A stretch of DNA of 64,000 bases, taken from Macrolepiota albuminosa (lineage: Eukaryota > Basidiomycota > Agaricomycetes > Agaricales > Agaricaceae). The stretch lies in contig JAMWFC010000082.1 of assembly GCA_027475525.1 (NCBI GenBank), forward strand, positions 1-64,000. Direction: 5' to 3'. Shown in pieces: positions 24,078 to 35,318 of this stretch (positions are counted from its first letter, which is position 1; each line of letters opens with the position of its first letter). Below the pieces are notes generated by a model. That model searched no databases and was not told where the DNA came from. It worked only from the letters and a program-made list of their open reading frames with translations. A program made the position numbers and the translations under genes.

Positions 24078-24997
24078 AGGAAGATTGGCAGACCGCTCGA
24101 TCAATCATCGATAGAAGGTCTAGTGATTTTAATGGAAATCGTACCATCTGGACCTATCCAAATCCAAAAACATCAATAGCCGACGAAGGTACAACGAAGA
24201 TGAGAACTTGAGCCTGATACAATACGTATATGTCTATGCTTGCTAACTTGGACAACATTATGGAAACTTAGGAAGAGTTCCATAATGATTAGCAGCAGAC
24301 AGGCCAGGCTGCAACTGTGGTTGATATGAGATGTCTGTATAGTCACATGAACTTGTGAAAATGGGCTTTGGGTAGCGAGAACGAACAGAAAGAATCCGAG
24401 CTAACGATCGGCACATCCGCATTTCTTGATAGGATAGTGAACGATGATCCATTAAAGTATACCGAGATGTCAAGGGTATGAGCATACAATGACGGCGATA
24501 AGGACACACACAAAAGGCCTCAGAGTTTCTGTTCATAGTGCGTATATTCCCATCGAGAAAAGTCGACTCGACCAATGTGAAGAGTAACGAGAAGAGGTCA
24601 AATAAAGGCCAAGTATATGCGGGGACGTAGACTCATAGTAATCGTCGGGACTAATACGTGAGGAACCGCGCACGGGATCGCTTAAGAAGTCGAGAGTTAT
24701 AGTTGCGGCTACATTGCTCCATTTGTCACATATGCAAAGATACTTAAAAGAGCCTTACGTTGTCAATGTTTGAGAAAGGACGATAAGTCAGGATAAAATG
24801 AGTGCCATGAAGGAAAGTTTTAAATCACAGGGAGTCGATACCGTATCATGCTTTCGACGATCAACGTTACACCAAGAAATATGATCCACCTCTAGGTAAG
24901 GTCCTGATGGACACCATAAGCGCCAATAACAATTGATATCCTGCAAGTGCAGTTGACACGTGCCGACATGACTCATTTCTGAGCGATGGAATTAAAC

Positions 24998-25151
24998 CGT
25001 AGGCAAACTGAAGATGAATATTCTAGATTAACTGGAGAAGCGACGAGGGCGAGGTTCTTCGAAGCTCCATCTGCCGTAGGCAAACTGAAGATGAATATTC
25101 TAGATTAACTGGAGAAGCGACGAGGGCGAGGTTCTTCGAAGCTCCATCTGA
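24998..25151. repeat. 77-bp tandem duplication 7 (probable assembly artefact)
   Basis: The sequence CCGTAGGCAAACTG near 24998 recurs at 25075, period 77, in non-coding DNA. Confidence 0.85.
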
Positions 25152-25657
25152 AGTAAACAAACGGATTAGGAAATATGGCCGGTTCCCAGCAATGTAAGAG
25201 ATATAATAAAGAATCTCATGCACGCAGACCGTTAATTTTTTTTTGCGTATTATGCATGGAGAGGTCCATAGGGCGTGCAAGGTGAAAATTCATCACATTG
25301 AGCGAGAGAAATGGAGAAAGGATTAGAAGCGTTGAATGGAAAGTGAACAAAAGAGGTATGGTACGGAATAAAGCAAAAGAACCGTGTCAACGATGTACAA
25401 GTTCACTAGGACAGCAATTATGACCTCCATGCATTTTAGGACATAATTGAAATGCAAATTGAGGCTTTAGTCAGAACACTACCAAGTCCGTTCCGTTGGA
25501 CAAATAATGCCAAACCACAACGACGACTGAACGTTTTCCGGTTTCGGCGACGTTGAAGATGCGCTGGCGCGTTGACGCCACTTGGAACTGTTACATTCTC
25601 TGTAAAGTCTTGACCCATCAAGGACTATAACCTCGCTTCTGACGTTTTTCAGTACTC

Positions 25658-25812
25658 TGTTGATTTCGGCGTTAGCCAACGGAGATTACAGTGGGCTTCT
25701 TTCAAGGGCCATCCAGAGGACGAGACAGTCTAGCTGTTGATTTCGGCGTTAGCCAACGGAGATTACAGTGGGCTTCTTTCAAGGGCCATCCAGAGGACGA
25801 GACAGTCTAGTA
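25658..25812. repeat. ~77-bp tandem duplication 8 (probable assembly artefact)
   Basis: The segment starting TGTTGATTTCGGCG and ending GACAGTCTAG is repeated head to tail with a period of about 77, in non-coding DNA. Confidence 0.8.
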
Positions 25813-26078
25813 GTTCTGCGCAAGCTTAGAAAGCTTATCACAAAAGAAATTCACCGGTATCCAGAGTTACATTTTGGGCGCTTTTACTCCAATTTCTTTG
25901 TACAAGAGTTTCAGGTACGAATACCACGAGTTTTCTCGGATCAAAAGGGTTCTATCACATAACCCCGTTGCTCTTCTTTTACAACTCCATTCTTTGTCTA
26001 TGAGATTTCGATAATCGAGGCCGCTTTTGGAAGCGCTTTGCAGCGTGATTGACTCTGGATATGTGGCTCACGAAACTT

Positions 26079-26087
26079 ATTTATAAG
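26079..26087 (+). promoter_or_regulatory. Possible TATA box of the PKS gene
   Basis: TATTTATAA lies 42-50 bp upstream of the PKS start codon in otherwise mixed sequence. Placement and content fit a TATA element; no other promoter signal was identified. Confidence 0.4.
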
Positions 26088-26128
26088 ATACACTACCTTG
26101 CCTGCCACTCATTTTCGCAAAGGACGCG

Positions 26129-29100
26129 ATGATCACAAGTGACTCCTCCCCGTACTTGCCCATCTTCACAGGCCAGGGGACATCAGTCGCAACCTCCCCG
26201 CGGACACTTCAGACAGCTTTATCCGACGCCTCTTCATCATCCGGCTCACTTCTGCTCTCAGCATGCTACGACGCATTCCACCATGAGTTGTCTTGTTTGC
26301 CGGCCAACGATTTCTCAGCCCTTGAAATTGACCGGACTGACTTCTCGTTACCTAAAGATCTTATCTCGACACCCAAACAGCGTTACCAACAGAATGCTGT
26401 CGTCTCAGGTTCCATGCTTTTCCTCGTACAAGTCTTACGATATCTCGCATTTGTAGAGGCAACGTGCATCTCGCTGAGCTCTGTCACACCTTTCAGTGAT
26501 GTTCTGAAAGGGAATATCAAATACCATCTGGGTGTCCTCGGTTTCTCTTCTGGCATACTCCCTGCGTGTGTGGTCGCTACTTCCTTTTCTACATTGAGCT
26601 ACATCACTAAGGCAGTTGAGGCCTATCGCCTTGCCATTTGGATCGGAATTCGTTCACAACTATATAGGGTACAAGTGTTAAACGCTGCTTCACTTGATTT
26701 GGATACAGATCTGCCCTGGAGCCTGGTCTTTACGGGAATCACGAAGTTCGAAGCAGAGGAAGCTCTCGCGACCTATAACAAGGTAAGAAGCTAAAACAGC
26801 TCACCTACCGTGGCCTTAAAGTCTATGTCGTCTTACTCAAACTTAGGGAACTAACGAAGCGCAACTTTACATAACCGCGATCATGGACGACATGTGTGTC
26901 ACCATATCCGGCCGCCCAGACATTCTTTCCGACTTCTCCACGTTCATTGCGAAAAGATCATGGACGACATGTGTGTCACCATATCCGGCCGCCCAGACAT
27001 TCTTTCCGACTTCTCCACGTTCATTGCGAAAACGTGAATGTGGTGATCCACGAGACCTCTCTTGGAACCCTGTATCATTCATCCCTTCACGCGAACTCCA
27101 CCCGAAATCTAGTTTTACGCGATGTCGCCGCGAGAAACATCGACTTTCCAGAGTTCTCCGACATCCAGATACCAATCCGATCGACTTTTAGTGGTGATTC
27201 CATCACGCAGGATGGGACGTCTGGATCCCTCGTGGAACTTGTAGTGGACATGCTCCTTGTTCACCCGGTGAATTGGAACATAGTTGTCGATAATATTGTC
27301 AAGATTCTTCCCCAGGATACTTGTATACGACTTCTCAATGTGGGACCGGGATGTGGCTTGTCGCGGAGTACAGAACGAGCCCTTCCTTGTGATCGAGTGT
27401 CTATATTTGATATCAGTTCTACTGGTTTACAGTCACATCCTCAGTTTCCACCAAAGCAAGAACCTATTGCTATAGTCGGGATGGCTGTTAACATGCCTGG
27501 AGCCCCGAACGTTTCCAAACTCTGGGAAGTACTCGAACACGGTATCAATACAGTTTCTGAAGTAAGTGCTTCCGTTATTCAACTAGCTCATTTGGTGACG
27601 TGACTTTTGAAGATTCCTGAGCGTCGATTTCGGATAACTGACTATCAAAATGACGACAATTCTCAACGAACTATGAAAGCGCACACTGGAAATTTCATTG
27701 ACGGTGCTGACGAATTTGACAACAAGTCAGTTGGGGCTTTCCACGTTCCCAGAGATGCTAATTTTCCGGTAGATTTTTCAAGATTAGTCCTCGCGAAGCA
27801 AAAAGCATGGATCCCCAGCAGCGCATTCTATTACACACCGCGTACGAGGCACTCGAAGACTCGGGATACGTCCCGAACTCGACACCAACGAACCGGCCAG
27901 AAAGTTTTGGTTGTTATATTGGCGTTGCCACTCATGACTACGTACAAAATCTACGGGATGATATTGATGTATACTATAGCCCTGGTAAGCTTGAATTTTC
28001 CTATGTAGAATGAGATATATTGACCCATCGCTCTAGGTACCTTGAAAGCTTTTCTAAGTGGACGCGTATCATATGCGATGCAACTAAGCGGCCCGTCCAT
28101 CGTCGTTGATACTGCTTGCTCCTCTTCAAATATCGCTCTTTACCAGGGAGCACGAGCCCTGATGAACAGAGATTGTGATGCCGCTTTGGTCGGAGGAGTT
28201 AACGTCATCACAAGTCCTGATGTGAGTTATTTCCGTGCCTCCGGGACGGTGCTGACGTCAAAACCGTTGTAGATGTTTTTGGGGCTTGATCGAGGGCATT
28301 TCTTGAGTCCTACCGGGCAATGTAAATCGTTTGACGCAACAGCTGATGGCTACTCACGCGGAGAAGGCTGTGGAGTTTTTGTTTTGAAACGCCTTTCCGA
28401 TGCTCTTGCCGAAAATGATCGTATACTTGGTGTCATTCGTGGTATCGAAGTCAATCAGAGCGGACTTGCCCACTCAATCACACATCCACATGCACCGACC
28501 CAGGCAGCTCTCTTTCAACGCGTCCTGGAGAAATCGAATATTGATCCTAATCGAGTCAGCGTCATCGAGGCTCACGGCACAGGCACCCAGGCAGGTGATC
28601 CTAATGAGCTGGAAAGCATCAGAAACGTCTTTTCACTTCAACGAACTGCCGACAACCCTCTCCATATCACTTCGATCAAGGCAAACATTGGCCACCTTGA
28701 GGCAGCTTCAGGATCTGCCGGCCTCGCGAAGCTCCTTCTCATGTTTCAAAACAAAATGATACCTCGTCAAATATCTCTTCATACTCTCAATCCGCGGATA
28801 GTACCCCTTGAAACCGACCATACCATAATCGATTCCGTGTCCTCCTATTGGCATACTACGCCCAACAGCCCCACGAGGGTTGCGATGCTCAATAATTTTG
28901 GAGCTGCAGGGTCAAATTCAGCATTGCTAGTCGAGGAGCACCAGAAGTCTATCGTTGTTTCCGATTCTAGGGGAATGCATCTAGTGTTTGCATTATCAGC
29001 AAAGGATGAACCTGCACTTGAAAATCTTCGTTTAAAATACTTGGACTTTCTCGAGAACTCGGAAGCGACTTGTCTTGCGGATATCGCTTACACGATGACG

Positions 29101-32100
29101 GCGCGCCGACAGCTTTACGAACACCGACTGGCTGTTTCTGCAGACTGCAAGGAGGATCTCATCGTCAAGCTACAGAGAGCTCTACCTGCCCGGGCAACGG
29201 CAAAAAACGCTCGGATTGCGTTCGTCTTTTCTGGACAAGGTGGTCAGTATCTCGCGATGGGGGTTTCGCTCTATCAGAAATCTCATCTTTTTAAGACTCA
29301 TGTCGACCAATGCCACGGTATCCTTAGGAAGGCAGGCTTTCCTGGAGTCCTAACTATTCTCACAGCCGACTCGCCGGCGAGTGGGCTCTCAAACCTAGAA
29401 GAGTTCGAAGCCTATCAAGCTTCCCTATTCGTTCTTCAGTACGCCCTTGCGAAGCTTTGGATGTCCTGGGGAGTTTCACCGGTGGCAGTTGTGGGCCACA
29501 GGTCGGTCACTTGTTTAAGCTCAATGAATTGCAGACTGAGATTATCCTAGCCTAGGAGAATACGCTGCGTTGGTAATTGCTGGTGTTATCTCCGTGAAGG
29601 ACGCCTTAGGCATCGTTGCCCATCGCGTTCGTCTGATGGTGCAAAGATGCGCTATAAATGAAACTGGAATGATCGCGGTCAATCTCAGTCCAGTGGAGGT
29701 ACAAGATGTGTTACGCGCTTCCACAGACTTTTCCGAATTATCTATCGCGTGCTACAATAGTCCGATAGATTGCGTACTTTCTGGGCCATTGACGAAGTTA
29801 AAAGCATTCAAGGCATTTTTGGATGCAGAGGTCCGCTGTAAGAATGTCCTTCTTACTGTTCCATTCGGATATCACAGCCAAGCGATGTCGCCTCTCCTGG
29901 AAGATCTCAATGTTATTGCCCGGCGCGTTGTTTTGAGCCCACCGATCATCCCGATTGTGTCCAATGTTCTCGGGGAGATTGTGCATCCAGGTGACCCCTC
30001 AGTATTCATTGCTGACTACTTCGCCCGTCATTGCGCGAAACCTGTCCAGTTTGACAAAGGCATACAGTCTCTTATGGCCAGCTTTTCTTCTAGTCCGATA
30101 GACGTCTGGATCGAGATCGGACCTCATACGACGACGCTCCCCATGTTGAAAGCCAACTCGAGTCTCCGGCGAGGTAGTATTCTCCTCGGCTCTCTGCGCA
30201 AACAACAGGATGGGTGGGAGACTTTAACAGGGAGTCTAGTCCAGCTTTACCTTAGCGGTGTGAATGTTCAGTGGCGAGATACGTTTGCTCACATACAGGG
30301 AGTCGGTTGCATCAGTCTTCCTTCTTACCCTTTCTCGCCGTCGAAGTTCTGGGTCGAGTACAAGGACCCTCAAAGAATTTCCAATCTCTCGCCTACAGCG
30401 TCTTCGAAGCCGTCTTCATCCACGGGATACTCGATGTTGGGGAGTTGGGTTCAACGCCCATCTCCGGAGAATGACAACACCGCAATATTCGAGACGCCTA
30501 TCGAAAGAGTGGCTGGATGGATCAGGGGGCATAGCGTTGGAGGAATCCCACTCTGTCCCGCATCCGTTTACATAGAACAAGCTCTTTCTGCCATTCGTTT
30601 GGCCTACGTTCACCTCGACCAATCCTTGCAAGACTGCTACGCTTCCCTTCGTAAACTGGTGTTCGCACAACCTCTAGTTCACGACTCCTCCGTTGACCTC
30701 ATTCTTGTCACCACGGTATCAATCAGGACTGGTTCTGGTACATTTACAATCAGTTCCCGAGTCTCGTCGTCAAAAACTGAAGACAGTCATGCTTCTGGAG
30801 AATATCGTCTACATTCAACAAAAACAACGCTCACAAAATTCATGCGAACTCTACCGGCGGTTTCCCGATACATGGCTGCTATTACTAAGCCCAGTTCTGA
30901 CAATCATTCCGAAGTTTTCTCCACAAGAACGGCCTATGAAGTTATTTTCCCCCGTGTCGTTGAATATTCAAAAGAGTATCGCTCAATGAGGTCGATTACT
31001 GTCGACGCCAGTAACATGGAAGGATGTGCAGACGTGCGACTTCCAGAGAATTACAATCGCGGGAGCTTCATCGTACACCCAGTTTTTACGGACACGTTGC
31101 TTCATGTGGCTGGTTTTGTGGCAAATCTCCAGGGCGGTGCTAATGACGCGTTCATTTGCAGCCAGGTTGATAGTGTTAAGATTCTTCCCCACCTGATTGA
31201 CAATGACGCGTCATACACGATATATTGTAGTAACTGTTGGGTACCAGAAGATGGAATGGTCCTCGCTGACGCCTATGCCATTCTCTCAGGGAAACCGACG
31301 AGGATCGTTGCTCATATTAAGGGCATGCAATTTCGTCGTGTTCAACTTGACAGGTTCAAGAGAGGGCTATCTTTAGCCTCAAAACGGAATATCGACCAGC
31401 CTTCACCAGCCGTCTCCTCGTTGTCCTCTGAGGTAGAACAAATGTCGTCTGTCGTGCTTCCCTCAAACATACACAGTTCTGTGATCAATCTCATGTTAGA
31501 AACTTGCGGTCTCGCTGCTCAAGGTCTTGATATACACGTGGATTTAGCGTCTCTCGGCGTCGATTCTCTAATGTCCATCGAGTTATTTGGCCGGCTTGCG
31601 CTTGCGTTTCCAGGAGCACATCTCGACTCGCACACCCTACAGTTTTGTACATCCATCGCGGACATCATCCGCGAAGTCTCCACTAGAATGAATACCGGAA
31701 GTGCAGCAGGGAGTTACTCTCCTATGGACGTGCCGAGTGGTGCATCGACTCCTAGAACACTCGTCCCAGAAGACGTTTTATCAACGCGAGACGGAAAACT
31801 CAATGTCAAAGATGTCCTCTCTTCGGTTCTCTGTCTCTCCACCAAGGATATTGACGACGACGTCGACCTCGACTCCCTTGGTCTAGATTCTCTAACCTCT
31901 ATCGAAATCATTCATGCGCTCAAGCGGGAATTTGGTCTTGAAATCCCAACTAACTTCTTTGCCACCCATAGTACCCCTCGGACGCTCCAGACCTACTTGG
32001 CTTCCCAGTCATCCAAAACCACAAAACTTATGCATTCAGATATTCACGCCAAGCACGCAATACCGACTCTACAGAGAACGGACAAATTGACCAAAACTTT

Positions 32101-32954
32101 GCAGCTTGAAACAAACCCTGTTCCAATTCAATCATCGAACAGCGGCCGCCTTCCTTTGTTTCTTATCCACGATGGTAGTGGCCTTGTTAGCTATTATGGA
32201 GGCCTTTATCCGTTGAATCGACCAGTTTGGGCTATCTACAACCCCAATTTCGTCACGAGTCAACCCTGGAATAACGTTTTTTCGATGGCTAGGACGTACG
32301 CGAAGTTCATTGCTGATCTTATTACGGGCCCCGTAATAGTTGGAGGTGAGCTTCTAAGGTGTCAATATGGATACAATCCCTCAATTGACGTCTTTCGCGC
32401 AGGGTGGTCATTTGGCGGTGTGGTTGCATATGAAGTTGCCCGACATCTTGAACTTCTTGGTAGAACAACACAAGGTATCCTCTTGATCGATGCGCCAAAT
32501 CCGAATGGACATGTCCCCCTATCCGACTCTGTATTAGACGCAGTACTTAATGCGGACGGTCGAAGCACCACTTCTGAGGTTAGAAGGCTAGTGAGGGCAC
32601 AATTCTCAATGAATTCACGATTGCTTGGCAATTACGAGCCTGGTTCATTTTTGCGAGATTCCCCGCGCCTAATCATGCTCCGCTCGAAAGAAGGGTTCAA
32701 TCCACTTCATGTTCAAGTCCCTTCTTGGTTATCTGATCGTACCCGGCCCGAGACAGCTACTGTAGGGTGGCAGAAGCTAACGAGTAACCGCGTGGATATT
32801 CTCGACATGCCTGGGCATCACTTCGAACCTTTCCACCGCAATAACGTATGTGCTTATATCTACTGCTATGAGCCACGAGATCTGACGACGTTAATAGATT
32901 GAAACTGTCTCCCTCCGAATTTCACAAGCATGTGCTCGTCTAGAGCAGTTGTAA
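26129..32954 (+). CDS. Non-reducing type I polyketide synthase (SAT-KS-AT-PT-ACP-ACP-TE), orsellinic-acid-synthase type
   Basis: About 2,108 residues from nine exons; introns near 26783-26846, 27562-27612, 27726-27772, 27985-28036, 28222-28272, 29502-29550, 32346-32402 and 32846-32897. Order: SAT (~1-370); KS from ~398 ('[14 protein letters not shown]') with active Cys ~567 (VDTACSSS), His ~702 (EAHGTGT) and His ~742 (KANIGH); AT with 'FSGQGGQ' and Ser ~1011 (GHSLGEY, split by an intron); PT with His ~1337 ([12 protein letters not shown]); ACP1 Ser ~1682 (GVDSL); ACP2 Ser ~1788 (GLDSL); TE with GWSFGG ~1944 and His ~2081 (GHHFEPF). No reducing domain or methyltransferase is present. Basidiomycete enzymes of this layout iteratively make orsellinic acid from acetyl- and malonyl-CoA in the cytosol; that product is inferred. 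A 77-bp duplication in exon 2 hits the SAT domain, and even after its removal one nucleotide is missing at an A-run near 27030. No tailoring enzyme adjoins. Confidence 0.92.
26879..27032. repeat. 77-bp exact tandem duplication 9 in the PKS (probable assembly artefact)
   Basis: Positions 26879-26955 equal 26956-27032, with mismatches on both sides. It lies in the SAT-coding exon. Removing 77 bp leaves the frame one base short at 'GCGAAAACGTG'; removing 76 bp (five As) would restore it. Confidence 0.88.
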
Positions 32955-33160
32955 ATTATAATTTGAACTTTCTCCGGAATATCCAGAATAGTACGAGCCA
33001 GCTTTCCTAATATTTTTATTTTTATTTTACTTTGGATGTTATGTTAATATATGGAGGCACAATCTGTCATTTTTGTTCTTGAAGAACTCATGCCCCCAAT
33101 CATGGTTGAAATAAGTTATAGGAGATAATGTACACTAAGTAATCGATAGAATATGAAATC

Positions 33161-35257
33161 CTAGTCAATCCATGTCGGCTCAACTTTCAAGTTTGCCTTC
33201 GGGGTGTACTTTTTTCTGTGACCTGGTGCAGGCTGGGCCTGCATACGAATCTGTACGGTACGATGTACTTTCACACCGTTAGTGTGTTGCTTGGGTATGA
33301 TCCGAGGGGTAGCCATATTCGGTCTAGATCAGGCATTCAGTTATCAATAGACCCAAGTTATGGATAGCACCATACTTGAAAGTGCTGACCCATTTATTAT
33401 TCCCCTTTTGATATCGCAAGCGGAGTGGGAGGATCTCGAGGACCCACCAGCTTCGCTTCAGCTGTAGCTGATCATATATCGGCGATAGGGCATCTTTCAG
33501 GTCCTCGAGCTCTTCGTCAATCACCGAGTGGTCATTCGTTGTGATAGTCACTGTGGGTGTAGCATTAGCCTCGCGCTTCCAGCGAGCGACGACACGCTTG
33601 ATCAGTCCGTCATGCGCGGCCTTTTCAATGAACTCTGTAGAAATGTCAAGACGTGGTGCTGGTCGAGGAAGGACGATGGGATATAGTGTGGCGGGATCCA
33701 GGCCGATGGTGCGGAGCGCCTCAGTGTCAAACAAAATACCGGTGTTCGCCTTGAAGCATTCGCGTACCATCCAGCGAAGGGAAATACGTGCCAAAGAATG
33801 CGGAGTCTTATTCATGACGGATCCTCCACCGACATCTAGTCGAACGAGTAAATATTAGTTATCTTTGCGAGGATGCCAGAGGGAACACACCGCAATGACA
33901 GCCCTAATACGAACGGAACAAAATTAGCTGTATGCCTTTTCTATATTGAGATAAGGCCTACCGCAAACCAGACTTCTTGAATATCTGTTTTTTGACTTTC
34001 CTCCCTGACAGAATACATTCTTTCATAATGATCGATCCTTCGATCTGTATTTGATACGTTCCATTCACTACTGAGATTATAGTCATGTTGGTGACTGCGG
34101 AACTCGTGTTTCCCATCGAGATCTGGTGTTGGTATGCGAACGGTGTGTACACCATAAGCCTGCTCGGTATCTGTCGGACGGTTCCAAAGGTTAGCTTTAA
34201 ACTTCGCACGGCGTTCATCTAAAGCAACAGCATGACGGAAGGTCTTGACCATGCTGTTAGACGTTGTAAAGGGAAGTCGCTTGGGGATGAGGCCGACGGA
34301 GTCAACGGTATCCCTACAGAACTCTATAAGATGCAGCGATCCGTGAAAGTTCATACCACATACCAAACACCGAGGAATTCAATCGGCACTGAGGATGCGA
34401 ACGCGAGCTTGAAGGCGTTTGACTGTTCCCAGCCAACATCGTCCGTTCTCGTGTACATTTTGTATGCGAATGGCACTTGCTGATGGTTATCGGCAGGGAG
34501 TAAGCCGACCTTGTGGATCATTCCCGCAAGGCTATTTGTTAATAGTCAACCCAATCATCAACAGCCTGTGGCATGTAACAAACCTTCGTGCTGTGTATGC
34601 GCCACGCGAAAAACCTGATGAAGAGACGTAGCATCAAGACATGTTGCGGTTGTAATCATCATGGCTGCAAATGGACAAACCAAAAATACATATTTTATCT
34701 CCTTCGCGATCTGGGGAACTGTTGTCGATATAGCACAATGTACTGCGGAAGTTATGCTTACAGTTTTGCATGAGGAATTCATACCCGCCTGTAGAATGTC
34801 GGTCAGGTGCTCATACGCAGGTAAAACGTTTCACGTACTCATCACATGATCCTTAAGGTTCCACGCAAACATCTCATCAAGAATCTATTAAATCCAAACT
34901 TGGGTCATTGAATGAAATGCGAGCGATATTGCACAAACTTTGGAAAACTTGGCAAACAAGGGAGTTGCGACTCTTGGGGATACGTAGGTACCGATACCAG
35001 CCTAAGCATTCCGACTTAGTCATCACTCCTTGACCGCTATGCATGACGAAGAAAGAACACCGCACTTGATAGTAAACCATCTGCTTATACCGGTCATTTT
35101 TCTTCAACAGTGAGACAAGCTGAACAATATTTGAGTTGTCCGCGTCGAACTGGTCTCCGGTCCCGTCGAAGCACAGGACAAGAGTACGGTGATCGTGATC
35201 GGGAGGTATCACTGGAGGCAACCTGTTTATATTCGTGTGTGGTGATACACTGGCCAT
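33161..35257 (-). CDS. DUF2235 alpha/beta-hydrolase (Tle1-like phospholipase fold)
   Basis: Start 'MASVSPHTN', then the family signature 'TLVLCFDGTGDQFDADNS' (35257-35130), 'AGIGTYVSPRVATPL', nucleophile elbow 'GFSRGAYTAR' (near 34600), 'VGWEQSNAFKLAF', 'VPIEFLGVW', 'DSVGLIPKRLPFTTSN', 'DERRAKFKANLWNRP' and 'DVGGGSVMN'. It ends in a basic tail spliced to 'VEPTWID' and TAG 33161-33163. At least six introns break it up, including one near 33310-33365 that the open frame reads through. DUF2235 proteins share the catalytic fold of bacterial Tle1 phospholipases; in Agaricomycetes they form large families of unknown substrate, probably cytosolic since no signal peptide is seen. Motifs are complete and I saw no premature stop. 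It lies 3'-to-3' with the PKS about 200 bp away; functional linkage is not indicated. Confidence 0.85.
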
Positions 35258-35311
35258 AGTGCCTGCGCTTGTACGTGTGTGTGGGTGAGTTTAACACGAC
35301 AGGGAGCCGAC

Positions 35312-35318
35312 TTATATA
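35312..35318 (-). promoter_or_regulatory. Possible TATA box of the DUF2235 gene
   Basis: TATATAA on the minus strand, 55-61 bp upstream of the ATG at 35257, with a CCAAT pentamer immediately upstream. Confidence 0.4.

Larger units (their letters stand above)
20520..26078. other. Gene-poor spacer
   Basis: No gene I can defend. Two short minus frames at 20547-20888 and 20885-21250 contain some Cys pairs but no recognisable domain. A plus frame at 21314-21517 has a hydrophobic start. Five of the nine 77-bp duplications fall in this spacer, suggesting poor assembly here. Confidence 0.5.

Noticed and set aside
7915..27032. The 77-bp tandem repeats as a real dispersed minisatellite
   Set aside because: Each repeat has a different sequence but the same period, and several break otherwise intact frames, so an assembly cause is far more likely.
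34232..34483. Plus-strand frame over the hydrolase gene
   Set aside because: Lies antisense to exons containing conserved DUF2235 motifs.
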